DNA of 64,000 nt. Source: Lunularia cruciata. Lineage: Eukaryota > Streptophyta > Marchantiopsida > Lunulariales > Lunulariaceae. Numbering within the stretch: position 1 is the first letter of the stretch; each line of letters begins with the position of its first letter. Of this stretch, positions 35,614 to 47,528 are shown one piece after another. The notes beneath the pieces are model-generated. The model was not told where the DNA came from. It did not search any database and saw only the letters and a program-made list of their open reading frames with translations. The stretch covers positions 16,931,001-16,995,000 of the forward strand of contig OX419758.1 of NCBI GenBank assembly GCA_948567375.1. The letters are read 5' to 3'. The position numbers were made by a program, and so were the translations under genes.

Positions 35614-36519
35614 GTGGAAGCGCAATTGTCCAAAGGTATCACTAGCACCCAAGGACTCACCTTTCGGGATGGCAGATTATGGATCTCAAATGTCCTAGAT
35701 TTACGCATCACTATTCTAGCGGAATGTCATGATTTGGCCATTGCAGCTCATGTCGGAGTAGACAAGACCTTGGATGCAGTCAAGCGCCATTACTATTGGC
35801 CCAAGATGAGCAACGACATGATGGACTATGTGCGTAGCTGCCTACTTTGTCAACAAAACAAAGCTTCTAATCAAGCTCCTGTAGGGCTCCTTCAACCTCT
35901 CTCCACTCCTACCCAACGTTGGGAACAAGTGAGTATGGATCTCGTCTGTGAATTACCCAAGACCACCTCAAGGCTTGACTCCATTGTGGTCTTTGTGGAC
36001 CGGCTCAACAAAATGATTCATGAACGCCCTACCACCAAGGAGGTGACCGCTCCACAACTAGCTCAACTATACTTAGATACAATCTTTGCTCACCATGGCT
36101 TGTCTAGAGTACTCATCACCGATAGAGGCACCCAATTCATCAGTTTGTTTTGGCAAACACTCTTTGGTTTCTTCAAAACCAAGTTGGCCATGTCTACAGT
36201 TTAACACCCACAAACAGATGGCCAAATAGAGCGGGCTAATTGCACAATTGAAGACATGTTACGTGGCTTTACCTTAGAAGAGCAAGAGAGGTGGGACACC
36301 CTACTACGGTTGATGGAATTTGCTTACAACAATTCAGTGAATGCCTCCACCCAGGTCACTCCATTCTTCCTCATGTATGGTGAGCATCCATTCACACCTT
36401 CTAGCTTGGTGAAGATCCATCCAATGACTACCAAGGTTGATGCAATCAACACATTTGTTTCTAGAATCCAACAAGGTGTGGAGAGCGCCAAGCATAGGTT
36501 ACAGATTGCACAAAATTGA
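35614..36519 (+). pseudogene. Integrase of element E (two open blocks)
   Basis: The zinc-binding domain HDLAIAAHVGVDKTLDAVK with CLLCQQNK (H-H-C-C) is followed by the core: MDLVCELPKT (first Asp), LITDRGTQFIS (second Asp). After a stop at 36202 the TDGQIERANCTIEDML block supplies the catalytic Glu, and 36256-36519 gives the core end (WDTLLRLMEFAYNNSVNAST). It inserts the cDNA into host DNA. Only one stop separates the D and E residues. Confidence 0.85.
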
Positions 36520-36552
36520 CAAAAGTAGTATGTTGATGCACACCGTAGGCAC

Positions 36553-37011
36553 ATGGAGTTCAATGTTGGGGATCAAGTGTGGCTATCGACAACCAACCTC
36601 ACATTAGTTGGATCTTGTAAGTTCAGACCTTGTTTTATTGGGCCTTTCTTGATTCTTTGTCGCATCGGCGCTGTGGCCTATCACCTTGAGCTACCACCAC
36701 ACATGAAGATCCATCAAATGTTCCATGTCTCCCTACTACGCAAATATGCTCCCCGATCAGGCCAAGGTCCTTTCACACAGGACATTCGACCTTGTCTGAT
36801 ACTCATTGATGGCATAGAGGAATATGAAGTGGAGCAGATTCTCCAAAAGCGCATGCGTGGTACTCACCATCCGCGGGTGGAATATCTAGTACAATGGAAA
36901 GGTTACCCCCTCTATGAAGCAACTTGGGAACCCGCTGCCAATTTGGCACATGCACCGGTGTTGGTGCAAGCATTTGAGCAACAATTGGGCAACGAGGATG
37001 TTGCGTCTTAA
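36553..37011 (+). CDS. Integrase C-terminus with chromodomain, element E
   Basis: The 152-codon frame begins with FNVGDQVWLSTTNL, the GPF-like KFRPCFIGPF block and the HMKIHQMFHVSLLRKY motif, and ends with a canonical chromodomain: YEVEQILQKRM, VEYLVQWKGYPLYEATWEP. These are the aromatic-cage and WKGY residues that bind methylated histone H3 in chromoviruses. It ends ten bases before the polypurine tract. Confidence 0.92.
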   Translation: MEFNVGDQVWLSTTNLTLVGSCKFRPCFIGPFLILCRIGAVAYHLELPPHMKIHQMFHVSLLRKYAPRSGQGPFTQDIRPCLILIDGIEEYEVEQILQKRMRGTHHPRVEYLVQWKGYPLYEATWEPAANLAHAPVLVQAFEQQLGNEDVAS

Positions 37012-37024
37012 AAGGAGGGAGGTC
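37010..37024 (+). other. Polypurine tract of element E
   Basis: AAAAGGAGGGAGGTC lies directly in front of the TG of the 3' LTR at 37025, where plus-strand cDNA synthesis starts. Confidence 0.85.
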
Positions 37025-37773
37025 TGTAATACCAAGGGTTGGCCATATGATCTAGATGTGAAATTCTGTTTGGTAACATCTAGAATGATGTTATACATGA
37101 TGGTCAGATAGATCAATAGATCAGATAGAAGTATCACCAAAAGAGTACTTCTACTAATAGGGTAGAAACCGAAATAGACTTGAGAACCTTAGAACCAATA
37201 GCTAGACATATGATTTAAAGGTGAGAATTGGTTTGGTAATATCTAGAAAGATGTTACACATGATGGACTAAACATATTAGAAAGAGGTATCACCAAAAGG
37301 GGACTTCTACTAATAGAGTAGGAACCGAAATATGCCTGAAATCTTTGAAGGCAATTTTGGAGGCCTAAACGGATGAATTAGGCCTCGATAATGTGCAGAT
37401 TCCCCCCCCCCCCCACAGAGGAAAGGCTGGCATTTCCTCCCCCTACTTTGTCTCGTTGAGAGCTTTCCAATGGTACCTTACTCATATGATTCTGAGATTC
37501 CTACAAGAAGATTCCCTAAAAGATTCCCTCCGGTCAAAGCTTGTTTGACCAACCAGATAGGACCTAGACCAAACAAGTCACCCATCCAAGTAAGTAATCC
37601 AAGGGTGGGGCTTGCTGACATGTCACCTATCTGTGTCCCTAATCCTATGGTGGAGCTTCCTTGGAGGAGATCCTCTTTGTCTATATGATAAAGAGAAGGT
37701 GCTCCCTTGGGGCATCGAATGTTTGAGTGTGCAATCTGTGTTTTCTCTCTTCTCTTGTCCTTGAAGTATTACA
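37025..37773 (+). repeat. 3' LTR of element E
   Basis: 749 bases, TGTAATACC to GTATTACA. It carries a 13-C run at 37402-37414 where the 5' LTR has a shorter C run, and an extra ~35-base block near its start. The many differences from the 5' LTR point to an old insertion. Confidence 0.92.
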
Positions 37774-38304
37774 TACTTTCTCTCAACTACATCTATAGAT
37801 GCTATTTCCTTACCTTTGTTTGGATTAGGAGTCACTTGGGTTTCACTTCCTCCCTCTTTCCCTCTATTGGCTCCCTCATAACCCCTTCCTCCATGGTAAG
37901 TGGAATTTGGGCAATTCCTTTGGATATGGCCTCTTCCTCCATAACCAAGAAGATTTCTATCATTGAAATTGTTGGCTGGTTGGCCTCCTGTATATAGATA
38001 GTTTCCATAAATCCTAGGCCTTCTTCCTACATTCTGATCCACCTCTCTCTTCTCCCATAGTTGCACTACATTGATCTTGAGATCTGCAAGTTGTTCAATG
38101 ATGGTTTGAAGTGGATCCTTTGGCAGGGGTGCAAGAACTAGAGCAACTACTACTTGTGATGCAATCCTTGTCACCAAAGTATCAGAATTTCCACCATACT
38201 TGTGACCTTGAGGAGGATGCACAACCTCCTTCACCACCAAATCACTCTCATTTCCTTCCAAACTCTCCTCCATACAAATTGCAATCTTGATAGCTTCAAC
38301 CAAG
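37774..38304 (-). pseudogene. gag: Gag of element G, continuing beyond element E
   Basis: The minus strand at 37623-38339 includes the gag block (IKIAICMEESLEGNESDLVV, NVVQLWEKREVDQNVGR) and a zinc knuckle with GYGGRGHIQRNCP. It joins 31206 once element E and one TACTT copy are removed. At 38304 it abuts, without any spacer, the RNase H of element H. The part of this long frame left of 37774 reads the LTR of E and is spurious. Confidence 0.75.
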
Positions 38305-40735
38305 GGATAATGCCTCCATGCCTTGGTGACATATACCATTGTTATTTGGTTCTTGATCTCAAGCAGAGTAATTCTTTTATGTAGTGTCTAGACAGTGAGA
38401 CAAAAAGGCAATGGGATGTATCCATCAAGAAATTCTCATTGCAACATAACTCCAATGGCAAAGTTACAAGCATCAAAATCAACAACTCAAGTAGTGGAGG
38501 ATCATATTGTTGAAGAATGGGTCTTGAAGACACCATATGTTCTAGCTTTTAGAATTATTTTTCATGCTTGGTGGTCCACTAAAAGCTTGAGGTCTTCTTC
38601 AAAAGGTTGGTCAATGGTATGGTCACATAAGCATAGTAGTGGATGAACCATTGGTAAAATTTTGCTAATCCATTAGATGCCCACACTTTTATTGCATCCT
38701 TTGGAGTAGGCCAATCAATAATGGCCTTGATTTTCTCCTCTTCCATCTTGATCCCCTCTGATGAGATCTTATGACCCAAGAAGATAACTCCCTTTTGCTA
38801 AAGGTACACTTTGACTTCTTGTAGTAAAACTTCATATGACATAGTTGCACTCAGACTTCTTGCCTGTGATAGTGTGTTTTGTCTCCATCTTGCTATAGAT
38901 TAAAATATCATCCAAGAACACTACCATGTACCAATCCAATAGCCTATCCAACACCCAATGCATTGATCCATGAAGACTACTATGGCATTAATGAACCCAA
39001 AAGGTAGAACTCTATATTCAAAATGCCCATACCTTGTGCAAAAGGTAGTCTTTTGCACATCCTCCCTATCAAATGAGAATTTGCCAATAATCACTTTAGA
39101 GATCCAACTCGGAGAAATATTATGATCTACTCAATTGATCTAGCAAGTCATCAATTCAAAGCAAGGGATATGCATTCTTCACTATTTTTTTATTAAGTCC
39201 ATGATAATCAATACAAAAGCAAAGTATTCCATCTTTCTTTGGAACAAATAATACCGGTGCTCTCCAAGGAGATGTACTATTCATATGCAATCCTTCTCCA
39301 ACAACTCTGTTAATGTTGTTTGAAGCTCATCCAACTCCTTTGGTGAGAGCTAGTAGATTGGTCTACTCATTGGAGTATTTCTTGATAATAACTCAATCTT
39401 AGGGGCATACTTCAATCAAAAGATAATCCCTTTAGCAAATCATCAAAAAACACATCTACAAACTCCTAAACTATTTGATCAACCATTGCTTGATGAGGCT
39501 TTTGGCCCTCATCATATTCTCTATGCACAATTGGCTTGTTCCACACCACAAAAGTAGAAAGATCTTCCTCCAAAGCTTGCTCTATGGTTGCTTTAATGAT
39601 AAACTTCCCAACTTGAGACTGGCTATTCTTAGATGTTTTATTCAAAGATGCCAAATAACCTAATCGGTAATTTTTACCTTGATATTGTACTTAAATTTGT
39701 TATTGGATCCAATCAAATTGAACCATATGATAGTTAAGGCAAACCTAAAATGATATCATATTGTAGAGTTGCCACTATAAACCTCATGCACTCCAAATAC
39801 TCCTTCCCGATCTTGAATATAACAGAATGTAAGATATTGAATCAAAATTCTTTCTACCATTTGTCATTATCAATCTATTTCCAATTACTAGCTCAATATG
39901 AATACTTAATTCCTTTACTAATTGTATCAATTGTGCAATTTTCTAAACTTCTATAATCAACCAAAATCCTACAACCACAATCACATATCATACCTTTATG
40001 ACATATGCAAGTGAAGTAAACTTGCATAGGTCAAACCTTCAATCCTATTGGAACTAATCAAGTTTCACAGAAATGGCTCAAGTTCTTTTGTTGGGATTCC
40101 TCATTTCCTTCATCATCATGCTCCACAAACTCCATTGTTGAGGTACTCCATTCTTGTATGGACATTTAGCAATGCAATGTGGTGACAATATAAACCACCA
40201 CCATTTTGGCACAATCTTTCTCTATTTTTAGGACCAAGTGGTTTCCATTAGATGGCATTGATCTCCATTGGTGTTGGCTTCTCCGCCCATGTGTAGTGTG
40301 TGGGTAGGTTCTGTAAAGGTAAAGGTCAAGACCAAGTTATCACGACCAAGGAATCAAAGCGCTCAACCAACTACATTGCTTCTTCCAAGTGTTTGGGCTC
40401 CCACATGGTCACTTCCAATTTGGTGTGTGACTTCAAGCACCTCACAAATGAATCCAAAGCTTTACCTTCTAATATATTTGGAATTTTAATCATGGTGTTC
40501 TAGAATTGAGTGATATAGCTTCTTATGGAATCAATCTATTTCAATTTTGCCAACCTATATCATATAGCTCATGTGGAATTTATAGCTTAGAATTGTTTAA
40601 TTATTTCATTTTTTAATTCTTCCCATGTCAAGATTGGCACAATAAACTACCATTCAACTTGCTCTACTTGGAATCACCACCATAGTTTTTCCACTCCATC
40701 AATTGGCTTGAAACCAAGAGGATTTATCTCCATTC
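38305..40735 (-). mobile_element. Element H: minus-strand B/C-type chromovirus, integrase missing
   Basis: RNase H (about 38305-38640), RT (38579-39480, with HKISSEGIKMEEEKIKAIID, the thumb, in 38579-38779), protease (39640-40060) and gag (40100-40735) follow the order of elements B and C. Integrase and chromodomain are absent because the piece starts inside RNase H. The leader and primer site are also missing: gag runs straight into LTR sequence at 40736. All genes have multiple stops. Confidence 0.7.
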
Positions 40736-41190
40736 ATATCGGGACTTATGAATGAAAGAAACTCCAAATGCCTAGCATGAGCTTAGCTTTTGGTATTTAT
40801 AGAGAAGCATACAAGGCTCTTGAAAAGCTTCTTAAGGAGCTTTCTAAAAGCCATCTTCTTAGAGTGCAAGCCAAGCTAAATGGGATGTTTCTTAAGAAGC
40901 TTCCTTCAATAACTCATTTACTTTGCATGCAAGCTAAGCTAGTTGGGAAGTTTTCCAAGAAGCTTCTTTTGAGAAGCTATCTACTTGACATACAAGCTAA
41001 GCTAACCAAGAAGCTTTCCAATAAGCTTCTTCCTAGAAGTCACCACTTGGCATGCATATTAACCATACTTGGAAGGTACTAAGTAGCTTCCTAGATACTT
41101 CTAGAATATTCTTTTAATTCTTGGCTAATTTGGCCTTATTTGCAACTCATTAGTCTTGACTAACTCATCTATGAACTCTATATTGTTACA
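40736..41190 (-). repeat. LTR of element H
   Basis: It matches the B/C LTRs (CTCCAAATGCCTAGCATGAG, TTGGTATTTATAGAG, repeated AAGCTTCTT) and ends ATTGTTACA at 41190. Its TG start is deleted together with the primer site. Confidence 0.75.
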
Positions 41191-41459
41191 AGAATGATGA
41201 AAGGACAGAAAGGAAAGGAAGTAGCTACTTCAATTGCATCAAGGAAGATGTGCAAGGCACCAAAATTCATCATTAAATCCCCCAAGATTATTCAAGTGGG
41301 GATTGCACTATAAATAGGAACTAGTCCATGGAAAGAAGCTCACATTCTTGTTGTGGAATTGGGAATTGAATAATCATGCAATGTTGCATGAAATTAGAGA
41401 TAATTGGGACCTAGGGCTATTTAATTTGATAGTGAACATTTTTGCTTGGATCGAGAGTA

Positions 41460-43060
41460 TTGGTGAAGAGTGCTAGGGCCTAGTAATTTACCCCTAGAAA
41501 GCATAACTCTAAATAGCATATGGTCTAGACCCAACTTGACCATTGAAACTAAGTTTAAAGCCACTTTTAGAGATAGAAAGACCATCACTGTTTGGTTAGT
41601 TCCCCAAATTAAAGATCTTATGAAGAGTGTCTTAGATGAGTTAGTTATGAAGTTATTCAAATCCAAACAAACAACTTACTTGAACAACAATCATGTAATT
41701 TTCTTTTCGTACTTATACTTATAGTACTTATACCAAGGAAAGCATGTGAATCAGGCAACAATGTTTTGGGAGAACTCATAGGAACTATGAACAACAAAGG
41801 AGGACTAACTCTAGTGTCAATAAATCCATCTTAAGGATGGATTTGTTGACTCCAAAGAGAAGAAGAAGTATTTGGACTACTTCTCCTTTGTGACATTTCA
41901 ACAAGCCTCAAGAAAGAGTGCTCATGGTACAAAAGTACTCATAGACATATGCAAAGTTTTCCCACACAAGGAAGTACATGGAGGTGAAAGAACCCTATAA
42001 CACCTTGGGCTTCAAGAAGTAAATATAGGAGATTTTTGTGGAGCCTATACTCCAGAAATGACCTATGACTACTTCCATGCCAAAGCCAAAAGCAAAAAAG
42101 AGGACAAGGAGGATCCTTGTGCAGGAAGAGGAAGAGGACAAAGAAGAAGAAGGAAGCACTAGGCCATAGCCAAATCCTGCCCCAAGGGGCAACAAATACT
42201 CCTTTATGAGAATAGTGATTTCATCAAACAAGGAGGTGATTGGAGATCAAAAATGTAGAGAAGTACAATCTACCCTAGCACAAACCCCTCCCTAAACAAA
42301 CAATCTCCAAGAGGAAGAAAAACATCCACTCTTGGACATTATGATCAAGAAGCCAAACCTTCCAGCCTAAAGAAAAGTATGGCAAATGGTGATCAAGATC
42401 CTCTTTGTTTCTACCCATAGGAGAAGTGGAGCTGAGGGAGGAACAATTCCTTTGTGTTGAAGAGGTGCTCAAGGCAGAAGATGGGGATTTCTATTGAGAC
42501 AAGGAAGGTTTTCAGGCTAAAGGTGGACTTTGTGAAGAAGACAAAAAACAAGACAAAGGGTTGTCCAAGATGGAGGTACCAACCCCAACAAAATTGATAT
42601 CCAAGCAATAGGAGCCAACTATATTCATGGAGATTGAGATAGAAGAGAGTGGATCCTTGGCTTCATTCAAGATAGGAAGAGGGGAGAGTTCAAGCAAGAA
42701 GGAGACTCAACTGATTGTGGTAGTGCACCTTTTGCAACAAGTGGTGTACAAGGTTGGTCTAGTCTTGGATTTGGTAGAGCAAATCCTCTCCACTATGTGG
42801 AGTTCCACAAGGGAATTAGGGATTATGGAACCATATGTCTTTATCAATCAATGCAAGGATCAAAAAAAGAGAAGATAAAGGTGCGGGAGTTATTGAGAGA
42901 ATTTAGTGCCCAACATTTGGAGATGGAGAAACAAAGCAATGACTTGGTGCAAGAGGTGGCTAGGCTCAAGAAGGAAAGTGCTTCCCTAGCAAAGGGAATT
43001 TTAGAAGAAAGGGTGATAAGACAAAAGGTATCTATGTCAAAGGGTAGGTCTTTGCATTAG
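41460..43060 (+). pseudogene. Coiled-coil repeat-family protein, copy 3
   Basis: Plus-strand coding in several frames: 41470-41724 (FKATFRDRKTITVWLVPQIK, DLMKSVLDELVMKLFKS), then about 41830-42110 (YFSFVTFQQASRKSAHGTK, MTYDYFHAKAKSKKEDKEDP), a low-complexity charged stretch, and the coil at 42627-43060 (VYKVGLVLDLVEQILSTMWS, then LLREFSAQHLEMEKQSNDLV). The VGLVL block is shared with copy 1. Several frameshifts. I do not recognise the family; no RT or transposase motif is seen. Probably a former mobile or multicopy gene. Confidence 0.5.
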
Positions 43061-44260
43061 ATTTTAGGACAAAGATAATTACTAGTCCAAGGGAAATAAG
43101 CAGAAATTTTTTAAGTATAAAACACATCTTTGGCCTAAAATTCTCTTTGGCCTCAAAATCTACCTTCATCTTGATATGTACTTTTAGTCAAAAATGCTTT
43201 TTGACTTAGGACCAATTTTGTAGCCATTGCTTGTGATGTAATTACTTGTAAATTAAACCAAAAAAAGCATTTTTTATTGGCATTGGTTGCATAGTCACCT
43301 CTTAATTGCACTTAGGATAAGATCAATAGGTAGGGTTAGTGAAAATGGAGTAGATGTAATTAGAAGATTCCCAATACTATTATTTGCTCATCATTGTCCT
43401 CAAAGAGTAAGGAAGTTGTATGTATGGGTTGTGACCCACATAAGCTAGTTCACTCTTCCATTATCAAAGTATTCAATTTAAAAATTATCTTTGAGTCTTT
43501 GAGTTGGATTGCTTTTGCTTACAGCTTTGATTGCATACTTGGTCAACTAGAGGTGAAGAATCTTGTAATACAAGTGTGTGTTTGGGTACTTGCTTATGAA
43601 ATTTGCAATAAATCAAGGAAGTTACCCTTGACATTCTTAACAAGCAAGTCAATGTGAGGAAGGGTTCAAGGAATGATGGAGCATTGAGAGTACCACAAAA
43701 TAGAAAAACCAAGTACACATTTTGGATTTTGTTAGGATTGCATTGTTTGGGAAGAGATGCTTACAGTCATCAATGGCATTAGGGTGAAAGAACCTTCAAA
43801 TTGCAAACTGACCTTTGGGGTGCAATATACATGTGGGGAGGGACTAGTCACCAAGGTAAAAGAGGCTCTTTAGGAGGAAGAGTCCTTTAGCATGAATTAT
43901 ATCATCACTATCAAAGGCTTACTAGATTGGATCTTTCAATTGAGTGGTTGTTAATTTCTCTTTTCGAAAGGATGCCACAATGGGTATCCTTACACTCTTT
44001 TGGGAGTGGTTTTGCTGAAGGGGCTAAACAGGCAAGAATAGAAAATTAGCAACTTTGTGACATTTTATTCTCATCTCTAGTAATTTTTAACCCATATCCT
44101 CATGAGAATGACCTATTCTTACCATTATGTTATTAGTAGGTCATGTTTGGTTATCATAGTCAGTCTGATAAAGCTTTAACTTCTTGAAAGTGGCCAGTGC
44201 TGAGAGAGTACAAATTGATGGCATCTAGGCAACAAAGCTGATACTGTAATCAAAATATAT
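43061..44260. other. No gene seen
   Basis: AT-rich sequence downstream of the coiled-coil copy. It may hold its 3' untranslated region at first. The open frames here are short and match nothing I recognise. Confidence 0.5.
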
Positions 44261-45720
44261 TTATATTGCTATGAGCAACCCTTTGCCACAAGATTTTTGT
44301 CGTACTTCCTTAACCATCAAAATTTCTCTTGACTTTAAAAATCCACATGCAGCAGATTGCCTTATTACCAAGAGGTAATTCCACAGGCCCCCATGTTTGT
44401 TGTTGATGTAGTGCTGCAACTTCAAGCTCCATGGCTTACACCTAATCTGCATGATGTATCTTTTCCTTCATTGAATTTGGTTCTAGTTTGTGGATACCAT
44501 ATATGCATGATGTTGGGCTAAAATCCTTCAACTTGAAAACGTCTCACTTGACATTTAACCCTTGTCCTTTTCTGTTCAAGCTGAGATGTACTACTTGTAG
44601 CCTCATCCAAGTTACTTAGAATTTTTGAAGTAGGAGATAGATTCATCAAGTAAATTGCATAGTTAATTGCTTTTGCCCAATAATACTTGGGCATTGTCTT
44701 CTCATTGAGCATGGTTCTTGCAAATTATGCAATATGTTGGTTTGTCAGCTCAGCAACTCCATTTTTTTAGGTGTGTAGTTGCAAGTAACTTCATGTTTGA
44801 TACCTTGCTCATGTAGAAAGGCATCAATTGACTTGAATTAAACTCTCTTCCTCTATCAAAATCTAGATGTAAGATAATATAACCATATTGCTACACCGTA
44901 AGCTGCTTGAATATTTGGAAAACTGAGAGGACATCTGAATTTTTTTTCAAAAAGTAGACCCATGTATATCTCAAAATGTAGTCAATAAATGGGACAACAT
45001 ATTTAGAATTAAATTATTTTCTGAAGCAGTCCATCCGTCAGTGCAAATCTATTCCAATACCCTGAAGGCCCTTGTACCATGATGCTTAATAGTCTGTCTA
45101 GCTTGCTCACCATTGACAAGACTCACAAACCCCTCTAGGCAAAGGATCAGAAAATATTAAGAGCCCTTTAACCAGAACAGAGGTGGGTAGCACCTTTAAT
45201 CTTTGTAGTTTCATGTGACCCACTTTATTGCCACATCTCAAGATTTGAAAAATCAATAGAGTGAGAAATAAACATATCATTCTGATTTGTTACAGTGGTA
45301 TCTTGACGTCTAATTTCAAGTTACTCCCTCTTTTTTTTCCAGGTTTGCATCTCATGGGGATAGCACATTTTTCATACATGTGTGCAAACACACCATCTTG
45401 GTTAAATAAACGTGAGAACCCTTTTCAATAGTATGGCAAACAGGAACTAGTTTCTTGGTTATTGTAAGTACGGCAAGAACTTCTCCTAAACCACTAAATT
45501 TGCCAAATGGAGATGAGAAAGGGATAGTATATGAGTAATAATATGCTCAATTTCATCACTCTTATTCTCACAGACGATAGTTCAGATAATGGTTCTCTAG
45601 AACTGAAAATACTAGCCTGATGGGTCATATGGTTGGAGCACTTGAGTTGATGAACCTAGTGATACTTCATTTGCAATATACATCCGGTTTTGTAGCACCA
45701 CTTAACTGAGAACAGTATTG
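44261..45720 (-). pseudogene. Ty1/copia pol remnant
   Basis: From right to left on the minus strand: a weak protease region at 45480-45720, the GAG-pre-integrase block (GHMKLQRLKVLP, GVCESCQW) at about 45080-45240, the integrase core (YTWVYFLKK, then DFDRGREFNSSQL) at about 44800-44990, MLNEKTMPKYYWAKAINYAIYLMN (quoted in part) at 44518-44712, and the RT start (GPVELPLGNKAICCMWIFKV) at about 44310-44400. The order is that of copia (integrase before RT). All blocks are out of frame with each other. No LTR is found. Confidence 0.75.
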
Positions 45721-45947
45721 TTCGTGAGCTCAGTGCTCTCTTCTGGGGTTTATCCATAAGTCGGTCGTGCATCCGGCATTCTCATTGCTGTGTTCTTACT
45801 CACATTATCAGACTGGACACCTTTATAGGACAAAGAAATTGACTAGTGTCATTGTGTGAGTGATGCGTTGACAATTGATATTTATGGCAGATTAGCGTGG
45901 TCCGATGAAACGAACGAATTCCCATCCTACTGATGAATAGTCAACGC

Positions 45948-45993
45948 ATGAATAGTTCAATCGATCAATAAGCCGATCAATCGAACTATTCAT
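45948..45993. repeat. Imperfect 19-bp inverted repeat with an 8-base loop
   Basis: ATGAATAGTTCAATCGATC at 45948-45966 is mirrored by GATCAATCGAACTATTCAT at 45975-45993, with two mismatches. A third ATGAATAG lies just upstream at 45933. Confidence 0.8.
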
Positions 45994-47502
45994 CTCAATA
46001 AGTCGATGAATTGTTGCCGGACAGCCAGCCACAAGACACGATTAACCGGTAACCAGAAACCTTCAGCTGTTTATTAACCCTGAAGTTCTGAGAAGCCCAC
46101 CCCGGCTTTCACTTCTAGTGCTAGCTAGCAGGCCGGCATTCTCCAGATAGTTGGCGGCATCGGTCTGGAACTTCCGGCACGTACAGCATTGTATATGCCG
46201 ACAAGAATCTTTGTTGTGGATTCGAGAAAACTTACCGGAGAAGCTCTAAGGACGGGATCGGAGGTCCGTCCCGATCCAGCCAAGCATCATCTTGCCGCTC
46301 TCCACCACAACCCCGGCCGGCCACATCTACCGCTAGTTTTCTGTATTCGTGACATGTCTCCCCTGCCGCAGGCCGGTAGATCATGTGTGCCTCAGATGCG
46401 ATCCATGTCCATATTTTCGTTTTACCGCATCTAGATTCCATCCAAAAAGTGCCCCCTATATAACCGGCGCAGATTGGGGAAGTGGTCAGCAAATGCAGAT
46501 AACTGGAGATAAAGGTTTTCAGAAAGAAATAAACTTGTTATCGCCGGTCGCAAGGCCACCTACCCGATTTATAAAAGTATCTGTCATCTCACGCAAGAAG
46601 TCAAAGTAATGAATATGTACATCAAATGATTTACATATATTAAAAAGTTTACATTCCTAATAGCTTCTAACAATGAGTTCAATTTAATTATGTTAACTTA
46701 ACTATGCAGAACTGGAAATTTTTAAGAGGTTCATCGCTTGGAGAGAACCCAGAAAAAACGACTACTTTCACTCAGTGGAAAAAATTCAGAAATGTTGTTC
46801 TATATCTAAGGTTCAGAACTAACAAAAAGAAAATGTACAAGTCATACTTCATAAATACTTAACTCTAGTTCTAAAATTTCAACTTCAATTCCAAAATGTA
46901 GATGATGGTTGAGGGCATCTAAGTGTGAAATAATTGTAGTTCAGTGTATTTACCAGTGAAATCGCCAGAGAAATAGAAATAATTGAAAAATCATTCAACA
47001 ATAATTTTTCTTTAATAAAATAGACTACAGATCTGACTAATAGTAAAGGAATTCACTTCAGTATTAACTCCAAATTGTCATGGTTCCACGTTTAAAACAT
47101 TTAATATGAGAAAATTACTCATGAAAAAGAAAATTGATGGAACAGTGACGTCTTACGAGGGTGTAGGTAAGTTTGAGTGGATGTTCTTCGTGTAAAAATA
47201 TTGTACAAGTGTAAAATTATACTTTTTCTTTGGAATTTACTTAAAAAGAACTTTAGTTGCATCCTTATAATTCTACATATGATATTTACAATTCGAGAAT
47301 GTGTTTTGATTTTATCAAAACTATTCATCTAAAATATACATGTTTTAAATCCCCATATGTGTAAATTCCATCACCCATTATCCCTATCCACCACAATGAC
47401 GAGACAAGAATTTAAAATAAATATTATCTTATTGCTATCTCTTGCTATATGTTTTTGAATGTTTTCTCGTTGCACTCTTGTCGTCTTATTAAAAAAAAAA
47501 GG

Positions 47503-47528
47503 CTCGGTAATCACCGGTGATTACCGAG
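47503..47528. repeat. Perfect 26-bp palindrome after an A-run
   Basis: The 13-base half CTCGGTAATCACC is followed directly by its exact reverse complement GGTGATTACCGAG. It is preceded by about ten A residues (47491-47500). It is far more GC-rich than its surroundings. Confidence 0.9.

Larger units (their letters stand above)
31207..37773 (+). mobile_element. Element E: chromovirus with both LTRs and TSD
   Basis: This is the best preserved element of the window: 6567 bases from TG to CA, with a 5-base TSD, a Met-tRNA primer site, gag, protease, RT, RNase H, integrase, chromodomain, a polypurine tract and the 3' LTR, all on the plus strand and in the usual chromovirus order. Pol is broken by a few frameshifts and stops (for example at 33958, 34470, 34792, 36202 and 36517). 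It lies inside gag of the minus-strand element G, so it is younger than G. The LTRs differ at many sites and by a ~35-base indel, so it is not recent. Confidence 0.92.

Noticed and set aside
37623-38339. 238-codon minus frame as one gag gene
   Set aside because: The right part is element G gag, but left of 37774 it reads antisense through the 3' LTR of element E.
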